Below, one piece after another: positions 1 to 7,406 of a DNA stretch of 12,434 bases. Location of the stretch: the NCBI GenBank assembly GCA_041742255.1, contig JBGSIZ010000108.1:1-12434 (forward strand), written 5' to 3'. This DNA is from JBGSIZ01 sp041742255 (lineage in GTDB: Bacteria > Pseudomonadota > Alphaproteobacteria > Rhodobacterales > Rhodobacteraceae). The notes under the pieces are model-generated. The model worked only from the letters and a program-made list of their open reading frames with translations. It was not told where the DNA came from and did not search any database. The position numbers were made by a program, and so were the translations under genes. Numbering within the stretch: the stretch's first letter is position 1; each line of letters starts with the position of its first letter.

Positions 1-1
1 C

Positions 2-316
2 GGCGGGTCCGGCAACGACATCCTGATGGGGGACGACGGCGACGACCTTCTGATCGGCGGTCGGGGCACCGACACGCTCACGGGCGGGGACGGGGCCGAT
101 GTGTTCGTGTTCGGCCTCAACAGCGGCGCAGACACCCTGACGGACTTTGCATCGGGCATCGACCAGATCGACATGACGGCCTATGCGGCGACGGCACCGG
201 GGCTGTCATTTCTGGACGCGAACGGCGATCTGATCGTGACCTTCGGGGACGGCAGCACGGTGACGCTTCTGGGTCTGTCCACCAGCGACATCAGCCTGAG
301 CGACTTTTTGATTTAA
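2..316 (+). CDS. RTX (hemolysin-type calcium-binding repeat) protein, C-terminal end only
   Basis: Only the last 104 codons are present; the reading frame is already open at base 2 and the gene starts upstream of the window. The fragment opens with four back-to-back nonapeptides of the RTX type GGxGxDxUx (GGSGNDILM, GDDGDDLLI, GGRGTDTLT, GGDGADVFV), which in this family form a Ca2+-binding parallel beta-roll outside the cell. A beta-rich C-terminal segment of about 65 residues follows, as in the M10/serralysin and similar RTX C-terminal domains, and ends in -LSDFLI. A short acidic-hydrophobic tail of this kind is typical of the uncleaved type I secretion signal, so export by an ABC/MFP/TolC system is inferred. 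The catalytic or adhesive part of the protein lies outside the window, so enzyme type cannot be stated. Its TAA overlaps the stop codon of the convergent downstream gene. Confidence 0.88.
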   Translation, partial: GGSGNDILMGDDGDDLLIGGRGTDTLTGGDGADVFVFGLNSGADTLTDFASGIDQIDMTAYAATAPGLSFLDANGDLIVTFGDGSTVTLLGLSTSDISLSDFLI

Positions 317-1281
317 ACAGTCAACGCGGTCCGGAACTGCGCCCAGATCGGGCGATGATCGGACAGGTGATAACGCAGATAGGCCTCGAACTCGGACGGG
401 GTGCGGGCCTGCCACAGGTCGGCAAACACGGCCCCGTCAAAATCGAACACGCCATCGGTCTCATAGGCGACCCCGGCATCGCCGGGCAAAAACGCCAACT
501 GGTCGTAATGCTTGCCTTCGGTGATGGTGGTGCCGATGCGGGACTGATGGACAGGAATATGCAGCCCGCGCGCGATCAAGGCATCGTAAACGGCGTCGCC
601 CACCTCGGCGCGGGGCATGTTCATGTCGCCAATCACCACCACATTCTTTGAAAACGCGCGGCCGCGCTTCTGGCGCAGATCGGCCCAGCGGCCAATGGCA
701 TAGGTTTCCAAAGCACGGCGGTTCACGGAATGCAGGCTGCCAGACCCGAAAAACAGGTGAACATTCACCACGGTGACCACAAACCCGTCACAGACAAACG
801 CAACGGCATAAGGGGCGCGGTCAAAGCCCGTGAATTTCTGGGCCGTGCCGGGCAGTTTCACATAGCGCTTATCGCTGGGGGACACATCAATCTCGCCAGC
901 AAGGGCCAACCGGGCGACGCGGGCGGTGTCATAGACAAACACCATCCGTTCCTCATTGCCGGTCTGGTCGGAAAACACGGCCTCATATCCGGGCATCAGG
1001 GCCAGAACGCGGTTCAGATCCAACAGGTTTTCCTTCACCTCCTGCACGGCAATCAGGTCGAACCACGTCAGGACCTCGGCAATCAGGGCAATGTCACGGT
1101 CATCGCGGACCTGTGCGGCATCACCCAGATTGGCAATGTTCCAACTGCCCAACAACAACCGGCCCGGCTGTTTGGCGGGAATGGCGCGGCCGGGCTTGGT
1201 ATCGCGCCACTGGCGCAAGGCGGCAATCTGGGCAGCAGGCTCATAATCGTATTGAAACGCAGGACGCGGAAAGGGGGGCAT
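313..1281 (-). CDS. Endonuclease/exonuclease/phosphatase (EEP) family protein
   Basis: A 322-residue protein with the signature motifs of the EEP (DNase I-like, Mg2+-dependent phosphodiesterase) fold: GSWNIANLG near residues 45-53 (metal/phosphate Asn48), AVQEVKE with the metal-ligand Glu81, the VVNVHL strand, GDMNMPR (canonical GD-N) and the closing SDHRPIWAQF with the catalytic His. The substrate could be DNA, RNA or a phosphoester; the sequence does not decide it. No signal peptide or membrane segment is visible, so it is probably cytoplasmic. An upstream in-frame ATG at 1341 would add 20 residues, but that codon lies in the tail of the clpB terminator and the added stretch does not resemble the family; ATG at 1281 is preferred, although its ribosome binding site is weak. 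The frame stops at TAA 313-315, inside the stop codon of the convergent RTX gene. Confidence 0.9.
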   Translation of the reverse strand: MPPFPRPAFQYDYEPAAQIAALRQWRDTKPGRAIPAKQPGRLLLGSWNIANLGDAAQVRDDRDIALIAEVLTWFDLIAVQEVKENLLDLNRVLALMPGYEAVFSDQTGNEERMVFVYDTARVARLALAGEIDVSPSDKRYVKLPGTAQKFTGFDRAPYAVAFVCDGFVVTVVNVHLFFGSGSLHSVNRRALETYAIGRWADLRQKRGRAFSKNVVVIGDMNMPRAEVGDAVYDALIARGLHIPVHQSRIGTTITEGKHYDQLAFLPGDAGVAYETDGVFDFDGAVFADLWQARTPSEFEAYLRYHLSDHRPIWAQFRTALTV

Positions 1282-1339
1282 GGGGAAATCCGTTCGATCA
1301 AATGAATGACACCACCCTACCGCATCGGGCGATTCCCCC

Positions 1340-1371
1340 AAAATGAAACCGGCCCCGCATGGGGGCCGGTT
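1340..1371 (-). terminator. Intrinsic terminator of clpB
   Basis: A perfect 10-bp stem (AACCGGCCCC at 1347-1356 and its complement at 1362-1371) closes a 5-nt loop. Read on the minus strand it is followed by TCATTTT. It begins 12 bp past the clpB stop codon, so it ends the clpB transcript and separates it from the EEP gene, which must have its own promoter in the remaining ~60 bp. Confidence 0.82.
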
Positions 1372-1383
1372 CGTGGTCCGGGG

Positions 1384-3996
1384 TCAATGCACCACGGCAT
1401 CGGCGGGTTTGGGGCGCTGTGACCCGCTCACGCGGTCGCCCACAATCAACCCGTTGACACCGACACGCACCGGGACGGTCTGGCCCTCCAGAATGTCGCC
1501 AGCCAAAATCATCTCGGCCAACTGATCCTGCAACGCACGCTGGATCACGCGCTTCAGGGGGCGGGCACCAAACACCGGGTCATAGCCTTCGTCGGCCAGC
1601 CACTGCAACGCGGGTTCATCCAGATCCAGCGTGATATTGCGACCGGCCAACCGGGCCTCCAGCCGCTTCATCTGGATCGTGACGATACCGGTCATATCGG
1701 CGCGGCCCAATCGGTCAAAAATGACGATCTCATCCAACCGGTTGATGAACTCCGGGCGGAAATGGGCGCGCACGGCGTCCATGACATCGGCCTTGGCATC
1801 GGCGGCATCGGTGCCATCGGGCAGCAGGGACAACGCCTGCGACCCAAGGTTGGAGGTCAGCACGATCAACGTCTGCTTGAAATCCACCGTGCGGCCCTGA
1901 CCATCGGTCAGCACCCCGTCATCCAGCACCTGCAACAACACGTTGAACACATCGGGGTGGGCCTTTTCGACCTCGTCAAACAGAACCACCTGATACGGAC
2001 GGCGGCGGACGGCCTCGGTCAACACGCCGCCTTCGTCATACCCAACATAGCCGGGGGGCGCACCAATCAGACGGCTGACAGAGTGCTTTTCCATGAACTC
2101 GGACATATCAATCCGGACCATGGCGCTGTCGTCGTCAAACAGAAATTCGGCGACGGCCTTGGTCAACTCAGTCTTGCCGACCCCCGTCGGGCCAAGGAAC
2201 AAAAACGATCCCAGCGGGCGACCCTCGTCGTTCAACCCGGCACGGGCACGGCGCACGGCATTGGCCACGGCACGCACGGCGGCATTCTGGCCGATGACGC
2301 GCTTGTGCAACCCATCCTCCATCCGCAACAGCTTGTCGCGTTCGCCCTCCAACATGCGGCTGGTGGGGATACCTGTCCACCGCTCGACCACTTCGGCAAT
2401 CTGTTCGGGGCGCACGGCCTCCTCGACCATCAGATCGCTCTTGGTCTCGGCCTCGGCCAACTGGCGCTCCAACTGGGGGATGACGCCATAGGACAGCTCG
2501 CCAGCCTTCGCGAGGTTGCCTTCCCGCTTGGCAATATCCAGATCGGCGCGGGCGCGTTCCAGATGTTCCTTCAACGCGCGACCGCTCTCCAGCTTGTCGC
2601 GCTCGGCCTGCCATTGGGCAGTCATGCTGTGGGCGCGGTCCATCAGATCGCCCAATTCCTTTTCGATCTTGGCCAACCGGTCGCGGGACGCGGCATCGTC
2701 CTCTTTCTTCAACGCTTCGGCCTCGATCTGCATCTGCAATATCTGACGGTCCAGCGCGTCCAGTTCCTCGGGCTTGCTGTCCACTTCCATGCGCAACCGG
2801 CTGGCGGCTTCGTCCATCAGGTCAATGGCCTTGTCGGGCAAAAACCGGTCGGTGATATACCGGTGGGACAAGGTGGCAGCAGCGACAAGCGCGCTGTCGG
2901 ATATCCGGACGCCGTGGTGCAGTTCGTATTTCTCCTTGATCCCGCGCAGGATGCTGATCGTGTCCTCCACGGTCGGCTCCTCCACCATCAAGGGCTGAAA
3001 CCGGCGGGCAAGGGCGGCGTCCTTTTCGACATACTTGCGGTATTCATCCAACGTAGTGGCACCCACGCAATGCAATTCACCCCGGGCAAGGGCGGGCTTG
3101 ATCAGATTGGCGGCATCCATGGCACCGTCGGATTTCCCAGCACCGACAAGGGTGTGCATCTCGTCGATGAACAGGATGATCTCACCCGCGGCGGTCTCGA
3201 TTTCCTTGAGGATGGCCTTCAGCCTTTCCTCGAACTCGCCCCGGTATTTGGCGCCGGCAATCAAGGCACCCATGTCCAGCGCCATCAAACGCTTGTTGCG
3301 CAGGCTCTCGGGGACATCGCCGTCCACAATGCGCAGGGCCAGACCCTCGGCAATGGCGGTTTTGCCCACACCGGGTTCACCAATCAGAACGGGGTTGTTC
3401 TTGGTCCGGCGAGACAGGATCTGCATGGCACGGCGGATTTCCTCGTCGCGGCCAATGATGGGATCAATCTTGCCCATCCGGGCAGCCTCGGTCAGGTCGC
3501 GGGCGTATTTCTTCAGGGCGTCATAGCCGTCCTCGGCGCTGGCGCTGTCGGCGGTGCGGCCCTTGCGGACATCATTGATGGCAGTGTTCAACGCCTGCGC
3601 GGTGACCTTTCCGGCGTCCAATGCGTCCTTGGCGGGGGATTTCACCATGGTCAGGGCCATCAGGATGCGTTCAACCGGGACAAAGCTGTCTCCGGCCTTG
3701 GCGGCGACCTTTTCGGCCTCGTCCAGAACCTTGGCGGTGGCGTTGTCCAGATAGACCTGCCCGGCGTCGCCAGTAACCTTGGGCATCTTGGCCAAGGCCA
3801 GATCATTGGCTTCGCGGACACGGGGGACCGCGCCACCGGCGGCGGTGATCAGATTGGCGGCAAGCCCCTGATCGTCGTCCAGCAATGCCTTCAGCAGGTG
3901 TTCGGGGGCCAGCCGTTGATGGCTCTCCCGCAGGGCGATCGTCTGGGCGGCCTGAATGAAACCGCGCGACCGCTCGGTGAACTTTTCAAGGTTCAT
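1384..3996 (-). CDS. clpB: ATP-dependent disaggregase chaperone ClpB (Hsp104 family)
   Basis: An 870-residue protein with the full ClpB architecture. The Clp N-domain (residues 1-145, MNLEKFTERSRGF at the start) is followed by NBD1 with Walker A GEPGVGKT (about residue 200) and Walker B ILFIDEMH, a long coiled-coil M domain (about 400-520, rich in Glu/Lys/Gln), then NBD2 with Walker A GPTGVGKT (about 600), Walker B VVLFDEVEKAH, sensor and arginine-finger segments (FRPEFINRLDE, GARPLKR). The IGAPPGYVGYDEGG pore loop is intact. It forms a hexamer that threads aggregated proteins with DnaK/DnaJ/GrpE in the cytoplasm. The long M domain distinguishes it from ClpA and ClpC, and there is no IGL/F ClpP-docking loop, so it is a disaggregase and not a protease partner. 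The start at 3996 is set by an AAAGGAG site 7 nt upstream; the longer frame from 4020 would bury that site. It is monocistronic, with a terminator directly downstream. Confidence 0.98.
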   Translation of the reverse strand: MNLEKFTERSRGFIQAAQTIALRESHQRLAPEHLLKALLDDDQGLAANLITAAGGAVPRVREANDLALAKMPKVTGDAGQVYLDNATAKVLDEAEKVAAKAGDSFVPVERILMALTMVKSPAKDALDAGKVTAQALNTAINDVRKGRTADSASAEDGYDALKKYARDLTEAARMGKIDPIIGRDEEIRRAMQILSRRTKNNPVLIGEPGVGKTAIAEGLALRIVDGDVPESLRNKRLMALDMGALIAGAKYRGEFEERLKAILKEIETAAGEIILFIDEMHTLVGAGKSDGAMDAANLIKPALARGELHCVGATTLDEYRKYVEKDAALARRFQPLMVEEPTVEDTISILRGIKEKYELHHGVRISDSALVAAATLSHRYITDRFLPDKAIDLMDEAASRLRMEVDSKPEELDALDRQILQMQIEAEALKKEDDAASRDRLAKIEKELGDLMDRAHSMTAQWQAERDKLESGRALKEHLERARADLDIAKREGNLAKAGELSYGVIPQLERQLAEAETKSDLMVEEAVRPEQIAEVVERWTGIPTSRMLEGERDKLLRMEDGLHKRVIGQNAAVRAVANAVRRARAGLNDEGRPLGSFLFLGPTGVGKTELTKAVAEFLFDDDSAMVRIDMSEFMEKHSVSRLIGAPPGYVGYDEGGVLTEAVRRRPYQVVLFDEVEKAHPDVFNVLLQVLDDGVLTDGQGRTVDFKQTLIVLTSNLGSQALSLLPDGTDAADAKADVMDAVRAHFRPEFINRLDEIVIFDRLGRADMTGIVTIQMKRLEARLAGRNITLDLDEPALQWLADEGYDPVFGARPLKRVIQRALQDQLAEMILAGDILEGQTVPVRVGVNGLIVGDRVSGSQRPKPADAVVH

Positions 3997-4003
3997 GGGG
4001 TCT

Positions 4004-4010
4004 CTCCTTT
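4004..4010 (-). promoter_or_regulatory. Shine-Dalgarno site fixing the clpB start
   Basis: On the minus strand this reads AAAGGAG, with 7 nt to the ATG at 3996. It lies inside the longer frame that begins at 4020, so it argues for the shorter, family-length ClpB. Confidence 0.85.
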
Positions 4011-4073
4011 GCAAAAGCACCCGAATGTCGAAACGCCCGCCTGTGCGGCACGCCCCTGTCGGGCCTCAACAAA

Positions 4074-4103
4074 CAAATGGTATCACAACCGGGCTTTCGC
4101 AAG
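4074..4103 (-). promoter_or_regulatory. Candidate sigma-32 (RpoH) promoter of clpB
   Basis: Read on the minus strand there is CTTGCGA, a 14-bp spacer and TACCATTTG. This fits the heat-shock pattern CTTGAAA, 13-15 bp, CCCCATNT at the most conserved positions (CTTG and CCAT-T). Transcription would start near 4067, about 70 nt before the ATG. Regulation of clpB by RpoH is established in Proteobacteria; assigning it to this exact site is inference. A CGCAAG-C-CTTGCG inverted repeat (4098-4110) overlaps the -35 element. Confidence 0.45.
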
Positions 4104-4183
4104 CCTTGCGCCAGATCAAGGCGCGCTTGACAGGGCACGGCCCCCGGCCCAAACGGACTTAGCCCGGCAAAAAGGACGAAACC

Positions 4184-4888
4184 ATGCCTGCAGATGACCG
4201 CCTGATCGTTGCACTCGACGTGCCCAACGCCATCGAAGGACTGAAACTGGCGGACATGCTGGGGGACAGCGTGTCGTTCTACAAGATCGGTCTGGGGATG
4301 CTGACGGGTGGCGGGCTTGGGCTGGCGATGGAACTGGCGGACGACCGGAACAAACGGATCTTTCTGGACATGAAACTCTTTGACATCGGCGCCACGGTCG
4401 AGGCGGCGGTGCGGGGTCTGTCCCAATTCGGGTTTGATTTCCTGACGGTCCACGGCGACCCCCATGTGGTGCGGGCGGCGCGCAATGGGGCGGGGGACAC
4501 CTCGCTCAACATTCTGGCGGTGACGATCCTGACCTCGCTGGACCGGGCAGATCTGGACGCAAGCCTGTATCAGGCGGGAACGGTGGCGGACCTTGTGGTG
4601 GAACGGGCAGACATCGCGCTGCGCAACGGGGCGGACGGGATCATCTGCTCACCCCAAGAGGCGGCACAGGTCCGGGCGCTGCCCTCGGCCTTGGGCAAAC
4701 GGATCGTGACACCGGGGGTGCGGCCTACGGGGGCGGCGCTCGGGGATCAGAAACGGGTCATGACACCGGGGGATGCGATTGCGGCCGGGGCGGATCATGT
4801 GGTGATCGGGCGGCCCATCTGGGCATCGGCAGACCCGCGCGGGGCGGTGGCGGCGATCATGGCAGACATCCGCAACACCGCACCCTAG
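4184..4888 (+). CDS. pyrF: Orotidine 5'-phosphate decarboxylase
   Basis: A 234-residue protein that converts OMP to UMP, the last step of de novo pyrimidine synthesis, in the cytoplasm. It is a TIM-barrel of the usual bacterial group I length. The catalytic charge network is complete: Asp12 (VALDV), Lys34 (FYKIG), and Asp62, Lys64 and Asp67 in FLDMKLFDIGATV with Thr71. The phosphate-binding end is seen as TPGVRP and VVIGRPIW. The usual Asn of DIPNTV is replaced (DIGATV), which should be tolerated because the Asp-Lys-Asp and Thr are kept. An AAAAAGGA ribosome binding site ends 7 nt before the ATG. Upstream, 4127-4132 is a perfect TTGACA but no clear -10 follows at 16-18 bp, so the promoter is not fully identified. 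It is divergent from clpB and convergent with the NfeD-like gene, sharing CTAG at the stop codons. Confidence 0.97.
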   Translation: MPADDRLIVALDVPNAIEGLKLADMLGDSVSFYKIGLGMLTGGGLGLAMELADDRNKRIFLDMKLFDIGATVEAAVRGLSQFGFDFLTVHGDPHVVRAARNGAGDTSLNILAVTILTSLDRADLDASLYQAGTVADLVVERADIALRNGADGIICSPQEAAQVRALPSALGKRIVTPGVRPTGAALGDQKRVMTPGDAIAAGADHVVIGRPIWASADPRGAVAAIMADIRNTAP

Positions 4889-5166
4889 TTATCGTTGATA
4901 TCGCGGTCCCAAATCTTGACGTCGCCGCGCTGACGGCCCAGCGCGCGACGGACCACCAGAAACGCAATCAGCGACAAGGCGGTGAACGCCACCAGCGACC
5001 ACGGCAGGGTGACGGACGGAATACCGATCAACACGACGCCCGCCATCACCATGGCGCCCATCGCAAACCCAAGGAAAATATAGCCGGGCACCAGCACTTC
5101 CAGAATGCCCAGCACCATCGCGGCGGCCATCCACACCCACCACAACGTCCACCAATTGTCGGGCAT
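4885..5166 (-). CDS. Minimal NfeD-like membrane protein
   Basis: A 93-residue, very hydrophobic protein with three predicted membrane segments (about residues 8-24, 27-48 and 55-72) and the NfeD-type LEVLVPGYIFLGF stretch, ending in a short charged tail (VKIWDRDINDN). NfeD proteins pair with SPFH/stomatin-like partners, and the upstream neighbour is exactly such a protein. The full-length members carry a soluble C-terminal OB-fold (about 60 residues), which is missing here; the gene stops right after the membrane region. Start choice is open: ATG at 5166 shares one base with the upstream stop (TGATG), while GTG at 5169 gives a GTGA overlap and a slightly better distance from the AAAGG site. 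Either way translation should be coupled. Its TAG overlaps the pyrF stop. Confidence 0.85.
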   Translation of the reverse strand: MPDNWWTLWWVWMAAAMVLGILEVLVPGYIFLGFAMGAMVMAGVVLIGIPSVTLPWSLVAFTALSLIAFLVVRRALGRQRGDVKIWDRDINDN

Positions 5167-6059
5167 CACATCCGGCCTTTCAGCATCTTGAACGCGTCAC
5201 CAAAGGCGTCCATGGCATTGGCGGGGACAACGATGGTCTGTTTGCCCGTGCCATTGCCAAGGGCAATCAACGCTTCGACCTGTTTCAACGCCACCTGATA
5301 CTGGGCGGCTTCCAACCCGTTGGCGGCAATGGCCCCGGCGACAACGCCGGTGGCATAGGCTTCGGCATCGGCCTGCACGCGGCGGGCCTCGGCAACCTTT
5401 TGGGCGGCATACAGATCGGCATCGGCCTGCAATTCGACGGACCGCTTGCGGCCCTCGGCCTCGGTCACCTGGGCGCGGCGGGCACGTTCGGCGTTCAACT
5501 GCTGCAACATGGCGGCGCGGGTGGCCTGATCCAGATTGACGTCCAGAATTTCGGCGCGGGTCACTTCGATGCCCCAATCGTCCACTTGATTGGCAACCTG
5601 ATCGCGGACAGCCTGAATAAGACTGGAGCGGTTTGCCTGCACTTGGTCCAGTTCCATCCGGCCAATCTCGGACCGGACAATCCCGGCCACGGTGGTGGCA
5701 ATGGCGCCGTCCACATCGCGGATCCGGTAAACGGTCTTTTCCGGCTCGATGATGCGGTAAAACACGCTGGTTTCGACGGCGACCAACACGTTGTCGCTGG
5801 TGATGGCGTCTTGGCCCATGGTGGGCAACTGGCGTTCAAGAATGGAAATCTTGTGGGCCACACGGTCCAGAAACGGCACAATCACGTTGAACCCGGGGCC
5901 AAGCACCGAATGGAGGCGGCCAAACCGCTCCACCACGAATTTTTCGGATTGGGGAACAATACGAACCCCCATCAGGATCACGGCGATAATCAGGATCGCC
6001 AACAACAGCAGCACGATATTGCTGCCCACGAATTCCAACAAAATCTGTTCAATACCCAT
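5166..6059 (-). CDS. qmcA: SPFH/Band 7 (stomatin/prohibitin-like) membrane protein, QmcA-like paraslipin
   Basis: A 297-residue protein with one N-terminal membrane helix (residues 13-31, strongly hydrophobic Leu/Ile/Val) followed directly by the paraslipin-type SPFH domain (RIVPQSEKFVVERFGR, GPGFNVIVPFLDRV, DAITSDNVLVAVETSVFYRI, GWNIEV-like DDWGIEVTRAEI) to about residue 185. A long Ala/Glu/Arg-rich coiled-coil (about 185-250, AEARRVQADAEAYA) and a hydrophobic C-terminal part complete it. Such proteins oligomerise into large cages or rings in the inner membrane and are linked to membrane microdomains and to control of membrane proteases. A GAGGA site 10 nt before the ATG supports the start. 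Its stop codon overlaps the NfeD-like start, the classic SPFH-NfeD pairing (as in E. coli qmcA-ybbJ). The SPFH class is certain; the symbol is by clade resemblance. Confidence 0.93.
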   Translation of the reverse strand: MGIEQILLEFVGSNIVLLLLAILIIAVILMGVRIVPQSEKFVVERFGRLHSVLGPGFNVIVPFLDRVAHKISILERQLPTMGQDAITSDNVLVAVETSVFYRIIEPEKTVYRIRDVDGAIATTVAGIVRSEIGRMELDQVQANRSSLIQAVRDQVANQVDDWGIEVTRAEILDVNLDQATRAAMLQQLNAERARRAQVTEAEGRKRSVELQADADLYAAQKVAEARRVQADAEAYATGVVAGAIAANGLEAAQYQVALKQVEALIALGNGTGKQTIVVPANAMDAFGDAFKMLKGRM

Positions 6060-6087
6060 AATCGGTTATCCTCTATGCATTGCGGTC

Positions 6088-6116
6088 AAGATAGGCAGCG
6101 CAGGGGCGATTGAAAA
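6088..6116 (-). promoter_or_regulatory. Possible promoter of the qmcA-nfeD pair
   Basis: On the minus strand TTTTCA, an exact 17-bp spacer and TATCTT lie in the 69-bp gap between the BNR gene stop and the qmcA start. Each hexamer matches the sigma-70 consensus at 4 of 6 positions. The spacing is right but the elements are weak. Confidence 0.3.
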
Positions 6117-6128
6117 GGGCCAGTGTCC

Positions 6129-7301
6129 TTATCGGGCAGTCAGGGTTTCCACACTCAGGATGGTGGGCAGATGGCGGGCGGCCTCGATCCACGTCTCGCC
6201 TTCGTCCGCGCTTGAAAACACGGACCCGGTGTTGGTGCCGAAATAAACGCCCGCCGGGGTGGCGGTATCGGCGGCCATGCCTTGGCGCAACACGGTAAAG
6301 AAGCAGGGGGTCGCGGGCAGACCGGCGCGCTTGTCGGCCCAACTGCGGCCACCGTCGCGGGATGTCCAGACGGCAGCGCGGGCATCGGGGGGGAACCGGC
6401 CCTCTTGATCGCCATTCAGCGGCACCACCCAGATCTGATCGGGGTCGCGGGGATGAACGGCAATGGGAAACCCGAACGTGGAGGGCAGACCCTCGGTCGC
6501 ATCTTCCCAACTGCGGCCGCCATCGGCGCTGCGATACACCCCATGGTGGTTTTGCTGATACATCAGGTCGCCACCCTGCCCCGGCGCGCGCTCCGGGGCG
6601 CGCACGATATTGTGGACACAATGGCCGGTTTCGCCGCCTTTGGGGGCGGCAGGGTGGTCATGATGGGAATGGTGTTCGGCATTGGACAACCGGTTGCGGC
6701 GGTCCCATGTCTTGCCGCCATCCTCGGTGGCAAACACGCCGGCGGCAGAAATACCAACCCACATCTTGGATCGGTCCGCAGGGTCGGGCACGATGGAATG
6801 CAACACCAACCCGGCAGCACCGCCATGCCAATCGGGGCGAGAGGGGTGATCGGTCAGGCCGTCCACCCGTGCCCATGTGACACCGCCATCGGTGCTGGCC
6901 AACAGATTGGCAGGCTTGGTCCCGGCATAGACGGTGCCATGGGCAAAACTCAGGGACCACACCTGGGCGAAATCCTTGGCAAACGGGGCGGGGGTATCGG
7001 TCCAGCCAATCATCTTGGCGAAATCGGGGTCGGTGGCGGCCCACTCGTCCATCTGGCCATGGGTCAGCTTGGTCAGGGTCCATGTATCGCCGCCATCGGT
7101 GGACCGCCACACCCCGGCACCATGCCAATCGCCTCCACCGCCAGCCCACATATGGCCGGTGTCAGGGTCGGCCACGACATGGTTGATCGGCCAGCCCTCG
7201 CAATACGGACCCTTCACCTCGAACGCACCACGGGCGGCGTCGGATTTCAACAGAAACGCACCCTTCGTGGTGCCAACAAGAACGGTAACGGGGGCAGACA
7301 T
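6129..7301 (-). CDS. BNR/Asp-box repeat beta-propeller protein (sialidase-like fold, function unknown)
   Basis: A 390-residue protein with six Asp boxes (S/T-x-D-x-G-x-T/S-W) at about residues 67-74, 136-143, 192-199, 258-265, 314-321 and 364-371, spaced 50-70 residues as expected for a beta-propeller. Databases often label such proteins exo-alpha-sialidase or glycosyl hydrolase, but Asp boxes only show the fold. I cannot identify the sialidase Arg triad, and the absence of a signal peptide points to the cytoplasm, so a hydrolase role is not supported. A His-rich stretch (HHSHHDH, residues 210-216) precedes GHCVHNIV; it looks like a solvent-exposed metal-binding loop, which is inference. The GGAG site 7 nt before the ATG supports the start. 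It is separated from qmcA by 69 bp and divergent from dinB. Confidence 0.88.
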   Translation of the reverse strand: MSAPVTVLVGTTKGAFLLKSDAARGAFEVKGPYCEGWPINHVVADPDTGHMWAGGGGDWHGAGVWRSTDGGDTWTLTKLTHGQMDEWAATDPDFAKMIGWTDTPAPFAKDFAQVWSLSFAHGTVYAGTKPANLLASTDGGVTWARVDGLTDHPSRPDWHGGAAGLVLHSIVPDPADRSKMWVGISAAGVFATEDGGKTWDRRNRLSNAEHHSHHDHPAAPKGGETGHCVHNIVRAPERAPGQGGDLMYQQNHHGVYRSADGGRSWEDATEGLPSTFGFPIAVHPRDPDQIWVVPLNGDQEGRFPPDARAAVWTSRDGGRSWADKRAGLPATPCFFTVLRQGMAADTATPAGVYFGTNTGSVFSSADEGETWIEAARHLPTILSVETLTAR

Positions 7302-7328
7302 CGGGGCACTCCATCTTGGTCTTTGGGG

Positions 7329-7358
7329 ATAATATCACAGGGGCGTGACCCGACCCAA
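7329..7358 (-). promoter_or_regulatory. Candidate sigma-70 promoter of the BNR-repeat gene
   Basis: On the minus strand there is TTGGGT, an 18-bp spacer and TATTAT (5 of 6 matches to TATAAT). Transcription would start near 7322, leaving a leader of about 20 nt that includes the GGAG ribosome binding site. Confidence 0.42.
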
Positions 7359-7406
7359 CGGATTTCGATGCCCCCCACGGGCACTCCCTGCTAGACTGTG
7401 GGGATC

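Noticed and set aside
1282..1341. A 20-residue N-terminal extension of the EEP protein
   Set aside because: Its start codon lies in the U-rich tail of the clpB terminator and the extension does not look like the family.
4127..4155. Full sigma-70 promoter for pyrF
   Set aside because: TTGACA is perfect but the sequence 16-18 bp downstream (CAAACG) is not a credible -10, so it is not called as a promoter.
1762..4197. An 811-codon open frame on the + strand opposite clpB
   Set aside because: It is codon-phase aligned with clpB, so it stays open simply because clpB avoids TTA, CTA and TCA codons. The protein is a Gly/His/Gln-rich mix with no domain, and the sense gene is unmistakable. The same explains long frames opposite qmcA, the BNR gene, the amidohydrolase and the EEP gene.
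7302..7406. Possible SOS (LexA) box upstream of dinB
   Set aside because: No GTTC-N7-GTTC or its complement is present in this stretch.
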